Assembly (NCBI GenBank): GCA_018268775.1 | Contig: JAFDVV010000029.1 | Coordinates: forward strand, 9,963 to 45,578 | Origin: Acidobacteriota bacterium | Lineage (GTDB): Bacteria; Acidobacteriota; Terriglobia; Terriglobales; Acidobacteriaceae | DNA length: 35,616 nt | Direction of reading: 5' to 3' | Shown: in pieces, positions 14,350 to 21,901 of the stretch | How positions within the stretch are numbered: the stretch's first letter is position 1 | How the letters are laid out: every line of letters begins with the position of its first letter | The notes under the pieces: model-generated | Seen by the model: the letters and a program-made list of their open reading frames with translations, nothing else | Database searches by the model: none | What the model was told of the DNA's origin: nothing | Translations under genes and position numbers: made by a program

Positions 14350-15840
14350 TCAGGCCAGCCATTGCTCCCATGCAGCGATGGCGCGTTCGCACTGGATGCG
14401 GTGGCGCTCCTTTTTGTCGCGAATCTTTTTGCGCAGCTCCTCTTCGAGCGGTGGCAGCAGGTCAAAGGTGATGTTAGCGGGCTGGAAGTTCTTCTTCTCG
14501 CTGTGGGTGATGTAGTGGGTCAGCGAGCCGTTAGCACTGAGGCGCGGCGCGGGGGTTGGGGTGCGGCCATGGGCTAGCGCGGCGGCGAAGCGCCCGGCGA
14601 GCAGGCCGCCTGCGATGGACTCGGTGTAGCCCTCGACTCCGCTGAGCTGGCCCGCGATGAGGACGTTGGGGTGTTGCTTGAGCTGCAAGGTTTCGGTGAG
14701 CACGCTGGGCGCGTTGATGTAGGTGTTGCGATGGATCTGCCCATAGCGGAGGAACTTTGCGTTTTCGAGGCCGGGGATCATGCGCAGGACGCGGGCCTGT
14801 TCGCCATACTTCATATGGTTCTGGAAGCCGACGAGGTTGTATGAGTCGGCGCGAAGGTTCTCCTGCCGCAGTTGGACAACCGCGTAGGGCCACTTCCCTG
14901 TTTTGGGATTGGTGAGACCGGCGGGCTTCATGGGACCGAAGCGGAGCGTGTCGCGGCCACGGCGCGCGGTCTCTTCGATGGGGAGACAGCCTTCAAAGTA
15001 TTTGGGTTGTGGGTTGGGGTTTGTGGCGCTGCCACCCACCTTAGCCTCATGCCGACTGGCGTCGTCACGAGTCGAAGATGGGGCACCCGGGTTTGTGGCG
15101 AGATTTAACCGCGGGTCCTTCGACTGCGCGTCTTCGACGCTCCGCTCAGGATGACACTCTTCATGATTGCCGGTGGGGATTTGTTCCCACTCTTTGGCGG
15201 GGACGGTCTCGGCGGTGGTGAGGGCTTCGAGGAAGGCCTCGTACTCCTCCTTGGTGAAGGGGCAGTTGATGTAGTCGGCGGTGCCTTTGTCCCAGCGCGC
15301 GGCGAGGTAGACCTTGTCCATGTCGATGGTGGTGGCGTCGACGATGGGGGCGATGGAGTCGTAGAAGGCAAGCTGCTCGGAGCCGGTGAGGCGTTGCAGC
15401 TCGGCGGCGAGCGGCGGCGATGTGAGCGGGCCAGAGGCGAGGACGATGATCTCATCGGCTGTCTCGTCAAGGGTCACGACCTCTTCGCGGACCACGGTGA
15501 TGCGCGGTTGCTGGGCGACGAGTTCGGCGACACGGCTTGAGAATTCGGCTCGGTCGACGGCGAGCGCGTGGCCGGCGGGAACGGCGGAGGCGTCGGCTGC
15601 GGCGAGCAGGAAGGAGTTGGCGCGGCGCATCTCCTGCTTGAGGAGCCAGGGCGCGGAGTTTTCGCTCTCGGACTTGAGGGAGTTGGAGCAGACCAGTTCG
15701 GCGAAGTCGGAGGTCTGGTGGGCCTCGGTCGAGCGCGCGGGGCGCATCTCGTAGAGGGTGACGTCGCAGCCGAGGGCCGCAGCCTGGAGCGCGGCTTCAG
15801 GACCGGCGAGGCCTCCGCCTATGACTTTAATCTTTTTCAT
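14350..15840 (-). CDS. trmFO: TrmFO, folate/FAD-dependent tRNA uracil-54 methyltransferase, with repeat insertion
   Basis: A 496-residue protein; the family is usually about 435-450 residues. VIGGGLAGPEAALQAA is the FAD-binding motif. CSNSLKSE (Cys51) and FEGCLPIEE (Cys284) carry the two functional cysteines known from B. subtilis TrmFO. Further motifs: FGPMKPAGL, VVQLRQEN, VGFQNHMKYGEQ, INAPSVL, GQLSGVEGYTES. TrmFO makes ribothymidine at position 54 of tRNA using methylene-THF. Residues about 222-279 (15004-15177) are extra and are encoded by repeat DNA: CHPERSVEDAQSKDPRL is the translation of the TCATCCTGAGCG element. The frame stays open and both flanks are conserved. ATG 15840 gives the natural family start. 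Confidence 0.93.
   Translation of the reverse strand: MKKIKVIGGGLAGPEAALQAAALGCDVTLYEMRPARSTEAHQTSDFAELVCSNSLKSESENSAPWLLKQEMRRANSFLLAAADASAVPAGHALAVDRAEFSSRVAELVAQQPRITVVREEVVTLDETADEIIVLASGPLTSPPLAAELQRLTGSEQLAFYDSIAPIVDATTIDMDKVYLAARWDKGTADYINCPFTKEEYEAFLEALTTAETVPAKEWEQIPTGNHEECHPERSVEDAQSKDPRLNLATNPGAPSSTRDDASRHEAKVGGSATNPNPQPKYFEGCLPIEETARRGRDTLRFGPMKPAGLTNPKTGKWPYAVVQLRQENLRADSYNLVGFQNHMKYGEQARVLRMIPGLENAKFLRYGQIHRNTYINAPSVLTETLQLKQHPNVLIAGQLSGVEGYTESIAGGLLAGRFAAALAHGRTPTPAPRLSANGSLTHYITHSEKKNFQPANITFDLLPPLEEELRKKIRDKKERHRIQCERAIAAWEQWLA
15033..15157 (-). repeat. Repeat DNA embedded in the trmFO coding sequence
   Basis: On the minus strand the segment reads TGTCATCCTGAGCGGAGC... (15157 downward), then through GGGTGCCCCATCTTCGACTC (to about 15070) and ends GGCTAAGGTGGG (15033). 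The first part matches the element at 391-527, the second the unit at 10633-10673. It is translated in frame and adds most of the roughly 58 extra residues. Confidence 0.8.
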
Positions 15841-15903
15841 GGGTTCCGTGGTTCTTCTTTCTTACTCTTGTATTGTCTCAACTCGCGGCGTTGTTCCTGC
15901 AAG

Positions 15904-15943
15904 CCCACATCTGGCGGTGAAACTGCCAGATATGGGGCACCCG
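15904..15943. repeat. 40-bp ATCTGGC-hairpin repeat, second copy
   Basis: Identical to 10780-10819 except for two substitutions in the loop region, with ATCTGGC/GCCAGAT arms and a GGGGCACCCG end. It is followed by the degenerate repeats GGGCACCCG and GTGGGTACC to about 16000. No coding sequence is supported in 15841-16083. Confidence 0.75.
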
Positions 15944-16083
15944 TATTCGGCCCTGACACCCACATTTATGGGCACCCGTTTGTGGGTACCTACCCTTAAA
16001 GAGGGTTCAGGGAACCGGCGTGGGGTTGCGGGCGTATTCATCTTCCGGGCGCTGCCGATTATGCGCCAACCACGAGGGTCGTT

Positions 16084-16263
16084 ATGCTTTGCCTGATTCT
16101 ACTGGTCCTCTTGCTCACCCGCCGATGCTGGTGCGGTTACAGATACTATCCCTACTACTATGGAGCTTATCCATATCCGTATGGGACATACACGCCCTAC
16201 GATCCGTACTGGCGGATGCGATATTACTGGGACGGCTACGGCTACCGCAGGTGCCACTGGTAG
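16084..16263 (+). CDS. Tyrosine-rich 59-residue protein with hydrophobic N-terminus
   Basis: A small ORF missed by usual length cut-offs. It has an N-terminal hydrophobic stretch (MLCLILLVLLLT) followed by RRCWCGYRYYPYYYGAY and more Tyr/Pro/Gly-rich sequence, ending GYGYRRCHW. Sixteen of 59 residues are Tyr. GAGGG lies eight bases upstream of ATG 16084 and the stop is three bases from the convergent acetyltransferase stop. The composition suggests a signal anchor plus a low-complexity exported tail (surface, pigment or metal-binding role all conceivable). Four cysteines and one His are present. I do not recognise it. It is called a gene because of the Shine-Dalgarno, the hydrophobic leader and the non-random residues. 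Confidence 0.65.
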   Translation: MLCLILLVLLLTRRCWCGYRYYPYYYGAYPYPYGTYTPYDPYWRMRYYWDGYGYRRCHW

Positions 16264-16266
16264 CCG

Positions 16267-16794
16267 CTACCGGGCTGAGTTGGCGAGGGCCTGAAGCGCC
16301 TCTCCGTCGATGCGCATGATGCGCCACTCGTTGAGCATGTGGGCTCCCATCGATTCGTAAAAGTCGATAGCGAGCTGGTTCCAGTCGAGGACGTGCCACT
16401 GGAAGCGCTCTCCGCGCTCGGCCGTGATCTGCGCAAGACGTGCGAAGAGCGCCTTGGCGATTCCCTTCCGCCGGAACTGCGGACGGACGAAGAGGTCTTC
16501 GAGATGGATGCCCGCGTTGCCGCGCCAGGTGGAGTAGAAGTGGAAGTAGAGCGCCATGGCGGCGGGCTGGCCGTCCCACTCGGCGATCAGACAGCCGAAG
16601 ACGGGCCTGTCGCCGAAGCCATCGCGGAGGAGGTCTTCGGCGGTGGCGACTGCGGCCTGCGGCTCGCGCTCGTACTCGGCCAGTTCGCGGATGAAGACCA
16701 GCATCTCGGGGATGTCGGCGGGAGTGGCGGGGCGGATGAGGAGCTTCGAGGCTGCGGTAGCGTCATCCACCTGTGATGGCTGCGATGTTGTCAT
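16267..16794 (-). CDS. GNAT acetyltransferase, diamine acetyltransferase (SSAT)-like
   Basis: A 175-residue GNAT protein. IHLEDLFVRPQFRRKGIAKALFARLAQ is the acetyl-CoA loop and WHVLDWNQLAIDFYESMGA is the motif typical of spermidine/spermine (SSAT)-like acetyltransferases, while the beginning IRPATPADIPEMLVFIRELAEYE also fits. The likely substrate is therefore a diamine, polyamine or thialysine, but specificity is not proven. ATG 16794 overlaps the stop of the upstream gene by four bases (ATGA), and AAGGA precedes it, so the two are probably translationally coupled. Confidence 0.88.
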   Translation of the reverse strand: MTTSQPSQVDDATAASKLLIRPATPADIPEMLVFIRELAEYEREPQAAVATAEDLLRDGFGDRPVFGCLIAEWDGQPAAMALYFHFYSTWRGNAGIHLEDLFVRPQFRRKGIAKALFARLAQITAERGERFQWHVLDWNQLAIDFYESMGAHMLNEWRIMRIDGEALQALANSAR

Positions 16795-17528
16795 TTGGAG
16801 TCCTTTGCATCCTTGATGCCTGAGGCCGCTGAGGGCTTTGCGGCTGTGGCCTTGAGCCACTTATTGAACGGAATGGAGAAAGCAAACAGCTCCTTGCCGC
16901 CTTTGGTATGGATCATCTTGACGTAAATCTCGGCATCCTTGAGCGGCGGGTCGTCGAGGTCCTTCACGTCGTAGAAGAGATAACCTGCGAGCGTGGAGTG
17001 CGGGTTGACGGTCGTCCCCTGAAAGCCGAAGTCGTTGTCGTCCTCGGTGATCTTCTTGTCGATGGGCGCGCGGCGGATCGGTATGGGGATAAGAGGAATT
17101 CTTGTTCCCTCCTTCGCCTGCTTGGTATTGAAGAGCCTGCGATTGATGTCGTCGAGGGTCGCGGCGGGCAGCTTGTCGTTATTGGCCGTGATGAACTGCA
17201 TACGAACATCGTTCAGGTCGAGTGCCGAGTCGGAGTCGTTGGTGATGATGACGCGGACCGGGATGAGCGAGTGCCGGATATAAGGCAGACGGAAGAAGTC
17301 ACAGTCTTTGGGATCGTTACACGGATCGATGGCGATGCTGACGTGCTCTGCCGGATGCGTGTCGAAGGCGGGATATTGACTAGCCTGAAGCGGTGGGGGC
17401 GCCTTCTTTCCGCCGGCGAATGCGGGCGCTGTAAGCAACGCAACCGTTACCGTGGCAATAAAAAGGTTTCTGAACCGGCTTCGCCGCGGAAGGGTTTTGT
17501 GGGAGATCGTCACCAAGTTGATTATCAT
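16791..17528 (-). CDS. Exported protein of unknown function
   Basis: A 245-residue protein. After a basic start (KTLPRRSRFRN), LFIATVTVALLTAPAFAG is a signal peptide with an AFA|G site. The mature part has a Cys pair (DPCNDPKDCDFF), a stretch like a bacterial transcription-independent structural domain with PVRVIITNDSDSALDLNDVRMQFIT that recalls immunoglobulin-like strands, and a lysine/serine-rich tail. I do not recognise a domain of known function. Acidobacterial genomes contain many such proteins. It is divergent from waaA with only 39 bp between the starts, so promoters must overlap, and is coupled to the acetyltransferase downstream. Confidence 0.75.
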   Translation of the reverse strand: MIINLVTISHKTLPRRSRFRNLFIATVTVALLTAPAFAGGKKAPPPLQASQYPAFDTHPAEHVSIAIDPCNDPKDCDFFRLPYIRHSLIPVRVIITNDSDSALDLNDVRMQFITANNDKLPAATLDDINRRLFNTKQAKEGTRIPLIPIPIRRAPIDKKITEDDNDFGFQGTTVNPHSTLAGYLFYDVKDLDDPPLKDAEIYVKMIHTKGGKELFAFSIPFNKWLKATAAKPSAASGIKDAKDSK

Positions 17529-17567
17529 CTTCGCTGGCGCACCTGGTAAAGCGAGGGAACGGTAAGG

Positions 17568-18872
17568 GTGATTCTGGCTGTTGTTTTAGCGGTCTATAGT
17601 TTTCTGCTTACGATGGCGCTCGTGCTGGGCGCTCCCTGGTGGCTGGTGCGCATGGCAACCAGCGGACGGTACCGGGCCGGGCTGCGAGGGCGCCTGGGGG
17701 TGATTCCGAAGGTACTGCGCGAGGCAGCGGCGGGGCGGCGAACGATCTGGCTGCACGCCGTCTCGGTAGGCGAGGTAATGGCCGCAACTGAACTTGTACG
17801 GTCGCTTCGCGCTGCGCTGCCGGAATGGACGATCGCCGTCTCCACTACCACTGAGACGGGGCAGAAGCTGGCGCGTGAGCGGTTTGCGAGCCTTCCTGTC
17901 TTCTATCTGCCACTCGACTTTGCGTTCATCGTGCGAAGATATCTCCACCTCCTCAGACCCGAACTGCTGATTTTGATGGAAAGCGAGTTCTGGCCGAACC
18001 TGATGAACGAGTGCACGAGGAACGGCGTAGCTGTGGCGGTGGTCAACACACGCATATCCGACCGTTCGCTTCCGCGTTACCTGCGGCTGAAAAATCTGTG
18101 GCAGCCGATCTTGCAGCAGGTGTCGCTGTTTCTGGCGCAGAGCGAGGAGAACGCACGGCGCCTGGTACAGATCGGCGCGCCAGCCGGCAAGGTGCATGTA
18201 AGCGGCAATCTGAAGTATGACGTGAAGGCTGTGGGCGAAAGCCCGATGACCTTGCTTCTCCGCGAGCGGCTTCCAGCAGGCGCAAGGGTACTGGTTGCGG
18301 GCAGTACGCTTGATGGAGAGGAGACGCTGCTGCTGGATGCGTGGCGTCAGGTTCTGCGGGAGATTCCCGGTGCCGTGATGGTGCTGGCACCAAGGCGCAC
18401 GGAGAGGTTTCAGCCTGTGGCGGCGTTGGTTGGCGCGAGCGGCTTCAGCATTGTGAGGGCGAGCGAGCTTCGCTGCAGCACGGAAAAGATTGCCCCAGGC
18501 AGCGTGCTGCTGCTGGACACGATCGGCGACCTTGCTTCGGTGTACTCGCTGGGCAACGTTGCGTTCGTCGGCGGCAGCCTGGTGCCGGCGGGAGGACACA
18601 ATCCGCTCGAGCCAGCTCGCTTCCGTGTGCCGATTGCGATGGGGCCGTCGTGCGAAAACTTCCGCGAGATGGTCGAAGCGATGAAAACGGCGGACGCTCT
18701 GCGCATCGCAACGAAGGATTCGCTGGCAGGCGACCTGGTGGAGATGATGCGCGGGGGTGACGGTGTGCGGTCCATCGGCGAGCGTGGACGCGCGATCTTC
18801 GACGCGCAAGCTGGCGCGACGCAGCGGACGGTCGAGGCGGTCCTCAGTCTGATAAGGCGGGACACGATATGA
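17568..18872 (+). CDS. waaA: 3-deoxy-D-manno-octulosonic acid (Kdo) transferase
   Basis: A 434-residue GT30 enzyme that adds Kdo to lipid IVA on the cytosolic face of the inner membrane. N-terminal membrane anchor (LAVVLAVYSFLLTMALVLG), then GLRGRLGVIP, WLHAVSVGEVMA, STTTETG, PLDF, ESEFWPNL, VNTRISDRS and, in the C-terminal domain, FVGGSLVPAGGHNPLEPA, all family signatures. The start is GTG 17568 with GGTAAGG upstream. The stop overlaps the start of lpxK (ATGA), so the two form an operon, fitting lipid A-Kdo biosynthesis. The number of Kdo residues added cannot be told from sequence. Confidence 0.95.
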   Translation: MILAVVLAVYSFLLTMALVLGAPWWLVRMATSGRYRAGLRGRLGVIPKVLREAAAGRRTIWLHAVSVGEVMAATELVRSLRAALPEWTIAVSTTTETGQKLARERFASLPVFYLPLDFAFIVRRYLHLLRPELLILMESEFWPNLMNECTRNGVAVAVVNTRISDRSLPRYLRLKNLWQPILQQVSLFLAQSEENARRLVQIGAPAGKVHVSGNLKYDVKAVGESPMTLLLRERLPAGARVLVAGSTLDGEETLLLDAWRQVLREIPGAVMVLAPRRTERFQPVAALVGASGFSIVRASELRCSTEKIAPGSVLLLDTIGDLASVYSLGNVAFVGGSLVPAGGHNPLEPARFRVPIAMGPSCENFREMVEAMKTADALRIATKDSLAGDLVEMMRGGDGVRSIGERGRAIFDAQAGATQRTVEAVLSLIRRDTI

Positions 18873-19903
18873 GCGCGCGAAGACCATGGCTGGTCCCGCT
18901 GACTCCGCTGTACGGCGCCGTTGTGGTGGCCAAGCGGCGCATGTATCGGTGGGGGTGGCTGAAACAGAAGCACCTTCCGGCGCCGGTGATCAGTGTGGGC
19001 AGCGTGTCGGCGGGAGGCGCGGGCAAGACGCCGTTTGTCGCCATGCTGGCCAGGATTCTGCACCGCAGGGGGTATGAGGTCAGCATTCTGACGCGCGGAT
19101 ACAAACGCACCTCGGAGGTGACGGAGCGAGTTGAGCCCTATGACAATCCGGAGTGGCACGGCGACGAACCCGTGCTGCTGGCGCAACAGTCGAGCGCGCC
19201 GGTATTCGCCGGGGCCGACCGCTATGAGGCCGGGTTGATGGCGGAGCGGGACAAGGCGCAGGGCCACACCGCAGTTCATCTGCTGGACGATGGGTTTCAA
19301 CACCTGCGCCTGGCACGCAACATCGATATCGTTTTATTGACGCTGGAGGATGCGGAGGACATGCTGCTTCCCGCGGGAAATCTGCGTGAGCCGATTGCAG
19401 CGCTGGGCGAGGCGCATGTGATCGTGGTCCGCGAAGAAGAGGCGGACGCGCTGAAGGGTGTCCTGGACAGACTGCGCGCGCGCTGGCATGGATTCGCAAC
19501 GTGGGTGATACGGCGGTCGCTGACTCTTCTGGACGGAACGGAGGTTGTGACACTGCCGACGCTCCCGCTGGCGTTTTGCGGCATCGCGCGTCCTGCAAAC
19601 TTTACGAAGATGCTGACGGCGTCACGTTACGAGCCGATGGAGACAGTGGCCTTTGCAGACCATCATCTTTACGACGACAATGACATGACTCGGTTGATCG
19701 ACCGTGCCGATCGGATCGGTGCTAACGGATTTGTGACGACCGAGAAGGACGCCGTGAAGATCACTCCTGAAATGCGTGGCCGGCTCAGCACCATTGGGCC
19801 GCTGATCGTTGCGCATCTCAAGGTCGAGCTGGTTGCGGAGAAAGAGGCTGTGACCCAGTTGGTGGCGATGGTGGGGGAGCTTGACCGGCGCAAGGGGCGT
19901 TAG
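18869..19903 (+). CDS. lpxK: Tetraacyldisaccharide 4'-kinase
   Basis: A 344-residue kinase that phosphorylates the 4' position of the lipid A disaccharide. The P-loop is SVSAGGAGKTPF; other signatures are ILTRGYKR, DEPVLLAQ, LLDDGFQHLRLARNIDIV and FADHHLYDDND, with VTTEKDAVKI near the end. It is translationally coupled to waaA (four-base overlap) and is followed by a strong hairpin (19926-19959). Membrane-associated at the N-terminus in other species. Function is firm. Confidence 0.96.
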   Translation: MSARRPWLVPLTPLYGAVVVAKRRMYRWGWLKQKHLPAPVISVGSVSAGGAGKTPFVAMLARILHRRGYEVSILTRGYKRTSEVTERVEPYDNPEWHGDEPVLLAQQSSAPVFAGADRYEAGLMAERDKAQGHTAVHLLDDGFQHLRLARNIDIVLLTLEDAEDMLLPAGNLREPIAALGEAHVIVVREEEADALKGVLDRLRARWHGFATWVIRRSLTLLDGTEVVTLPTLPLAFCGIARPANFTKMLTASRYEPMETVAFADHHLYDDNDMTRLIDRADRIGANGFVTTEKDAVKITPEMRGRLSTIGPLIVAHLKVELVAEKEAVTQLVAMVGELDRRKGR

Positions 19904-19925
19904 TGGGTGCTGAAAAGCCCGGCTT

Positions 19926-19959
19926 CGGTTACGGCACGGCTTTTGCCGTGCCGTAACCG
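19926..19959 (+). terminator. Strong hairpin after lpxK (terminator-like, no T-run)
   Basis: CGGTTACGGCACGGC (19926-19940), TTTT loop, GCCGTGCCGTAACCG (19945-19959): a perfect 15-bp stem 22 bp after the lpxK stop. No T-tract follows. It may act as a terminator or mRNA 3' stabiliser of the waaA-lpxK operon. Confidence 0.55.
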
Positions 19960-20064
19960 CCTCAGAATCATTGGGGCTTTAGCCGCTGAGGTATGACTTT
20001 CTCTCACTGAGGCACCTTTTCAACATCCTCGTTCGCCACCTGCATCCGTGATTGTGCGCTTTCA

Positions 20065-20108
20065 GAAAAGCAGGTCCCTCCACTCCGCTTCGCTCCGGCC
20101 GGGATGAC
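20065..20108. repeat. Dispersed intergenic repeat copy
   Basis: GAAAAGCAGGTCCCTCCACTC...GGGATGAC matches 10553-10596 over most of its length. It lies in the lpxK-heptosyltransferase gap; apart from this and the hairpin, nothing is seen in 19904-20191. Confidence 0.7.
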
Positions 20109-20191
20109 TCGGTATTGAGGGAGATGGACTTCGAGGAGGGAACTCATCAGGCCTTTGCGGACAACCGTTTCCCCCGTGAGAGAATTGGCCT

Positions 20192-21280
20192 TTGGCGACT
20201 CATGACCATCTACAGATAGCCGCTGAGCGGCGGCGCGTGCTGATTGTGCGAATCGGCGCGATGGGTGATGTATTGCACGCCATGCCAGCGGTTGCGGCGC
20301 TGCGGGCGGCGCATCCGGAGTGGTTTATCGGATGGGTGGTCGAGCCGCGATGGCTTCCGCTGTTGCAGGCTGAGAGCAGTCAGGGGGGACGAGGCGCGGC
20401 GATGCCGCTGGTTGACCGCGTGTACCTGGCGGCTACGCGCGAGTGGAAGAAGCGGCCCTTCTCGCGGGCAACGCTGGGCGATATCGCTTCGTTGCGGAGA
20501 GAACTGCGCTCGGAGTGCTTCGATCTCTGCGTCGATATGCAGGGGTCGATTCGCTCGGCAGTGATTGGAAGAATGGCCGGGGCGAAGCGGCTGGTTGGGC
20601 TGGACGATCCTCGCGAAGCGCAGGCCGGATGGCTCTACGGCACCAAAGTAAAGACACACGCCGCCCATGTCGTGGAGCAAGGCTGCGAGTTGCTTGGCGC
20701 GGCGGTGGGAGAGGCACTACACCCGGCGCGAGTTGAGCTTCCTGTGGACGAGATTTGCGAGGAGCGATGCGCCGCAAGGCTGGCAGCAATGGGAGACTCC
20801 GCAGGATTGGTGCTTATCGCTCCGGGCGCTGGGTGGGGAGCGAAGCAGTGGCCGGCGGAGCGCTATGGCGCAGTGGCAGCGGCGCTGACCGGGGCCGGAT
20901 ACCGCGTGCTGGTGAATGCCTACTCGGCTGAGGACAGGCTTGCCAACGAGGTGGTGCGGGCGAGCGGCGGAAGAGCAACGGTGTTTCCATGCGACATGGG
21001 TGAGCTGGTTGCGCTGACGCGGCGAGTGAACCTTGTAATTGCAGGAGATACTGGCCCGCTGCATCTGGCAGCCGCATTGGAGCGCCCTGTAGTTGCTCTG
21101 TTTGGCCCAACCGATCCCGCGCGCAACGGGCCGTATGGCACGGTGTCGCGCGTGTTGCGCCACGGGGGCGAGCGTCGCGACCACAGGCGGCTGGCCGAGC
21201 CGGAGGCAGGGTTGCTTGCGATTACGGTGGACGAGGTGGCCGGTGCCGCGCTCGAACTGCTGAAGACGTCGAGGCCCTGA
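20192..21280 (+). CDS. waaC: Glycosyltransferase family 9, LPS heptosyltransferase I-like
   Basis: A 362-residue GT9 enzyme. VLIVRIGAMGDVLHAMPAVAALR is the family N-terminus, APGAGWGAKQWPAERY and VIAGDTGPLHLAAALERPVVALFGPTDPARNGPYG are the ADP-heptose-binding signatures, as in WaaC. It would transfer L-glycero-D-manno-heptose to Kdo2-lipid A, next after waaA and lpxK. The name waaC is an inference; GT9 subtypes are hard to separate. The start is uncertain: TTG 20192 has GAGAG upstream, but a GTG at about 20238 (RRVLIVRIGAMGD) is also possible. It heads a compact plus-strand run to queC. Confidence 0.85.
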   Translation: MATHDHLQIAAERRRVLIVRIGAMGDVLHAMPAVAALRAAHPEWFIGWVVEPRWLPLLQAESSQGGRGAAMPLVDRVYLAATREWKKRPFSRATLGDIASLRRELRSECFDLCVDMQGSIRSAVIGRMAGAKRLVGLDDPREAQAGWLYGTKVKTHAAHVVEQGCELLGAAVGEALHPARVELPVDEICEERCAARLAAMGDSAGLVLIAPGAGWGAKQWPAERYGAVAAALTGAGYRVLVNAYSAEDRLANEVVRASGGRATVFPCDMGELVALTRRVNLVIAGDTGPLHLAAALERPVVALFGPTDPARNGPYGTVSRVLRHGGERRDHRRLAEPEAGLLAITVDEVAGAALELLKTSRP

Positions 21281-21297
21281 CAGGGTAAGGTAGACGA

Positions 21298-21858
21298 GTG
21301 AGTGAACGAACGAGATGGCAGCGAATCGCCCGGCGCATACGCGTTCCGCTGGGCTTTCTGTTTGCGGCGGTGTTTCTGTGGCTGGCGCGGCCGACGTGGC
21401 AGACGATGCTGTGGAGCCTGCTGCTGGTCGCCCCTGGTGTGTGGCTGCGCGCCTACGCTGCCGGATATGTGAAGAAGAACGCCGAGCTGACGCGGACTGG
21501 GCCGTATGCGTACACGCGCAATCCCCTGTACCTGGGCTCGATGATGATTGCGTTCGGGTTCGCGTGGGCCTCGGGAAGTTGGGTGATCTTCGTCGCCCTG
21601 GCGGTTCTCTTCACGGCCATCTACCTGCCGACGATACGGTCGGAGGAAGCCTATCTGCGAGAGCACTTTGCCGGGTTCGACGCCTATGCCGCGCAGGTTC
21701 CTCGTCTGTTGCCGCGATTGACGGCGGCGAAGACCGACCTGCCCCCCGGCAGGTTTTCGCGCGAGCGATATCTGCATCACCGCGAGTACAATGCCCTTAT
21801 GGGTGCCATCGCCATCTACGGAGCGTTGGCAGCGCGTCTGCTGTTTCTTCGGCGATAG
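21298..21858 (+). CDS. Isoprenylcysteine carboxyl methyltransferase (ICMT)/PEMT-like membrane protein
   Basis: A 186-residue polytopic membrane protein. TGPYAYTRNPLYLGSMMIAFGFA is the SAM-binding motif of the ICMT/PEMT family and SEEAYLREHFAGFDAYAAQVPRLLP is the usual C-terminal signature. Three or four membrane spans are visible. Family members methylate isoprenylcysteine, phospholipids or other small substrates; the substrate here is unknown. The start is GTG 21298 with AAGG upstream. It is 17 bp after the heptosyltransferase gene and in the same operon. Confidence 0.85.
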   Translation: MSERTRWQRIARRIRVPLGFLFAAVFLWLARPTWQTMLWSLLLVAPGVWLRAYAAGYVKKNAELTRTGPYAYTRNPLYLGSMMIAFGFAWASGSWVIFVALAVLFTAIYLPTIRSEEAYLREHFAGFDAYAAQVPRLLPRLTAAKTDLPPGRFSRERYLHHREYNALMGAIAIYGALAARLLFLRR

Positions 21859-21901
21859 GCCACGCAGCCGTCCTCAATTCTGAAACGGAGCGACCTGTCC
21901 T

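Noticed and set aside
14144..14515. 123-residue plus-strand ORF overlapping the trmFO end
   Set aside because: It begins in hairpin DNA and runs antisense to trmFO codons; composition is that of a shadow frame.
16020..16319. 99-residue ORF overlapping the small Tyr-rich gene
   Set aside because: Different frame, no Shine-Dalgarno, and Arg-rich shadow composition; the 59-residue frame has the better start and hydrophobic leader.
17586..18887. 433-residue minus-strand ORF antisense to waaA
   Set aside because: His/Arg/Gln-rich shadow typical of high-GC coding DNA; waaA has all family motifs.
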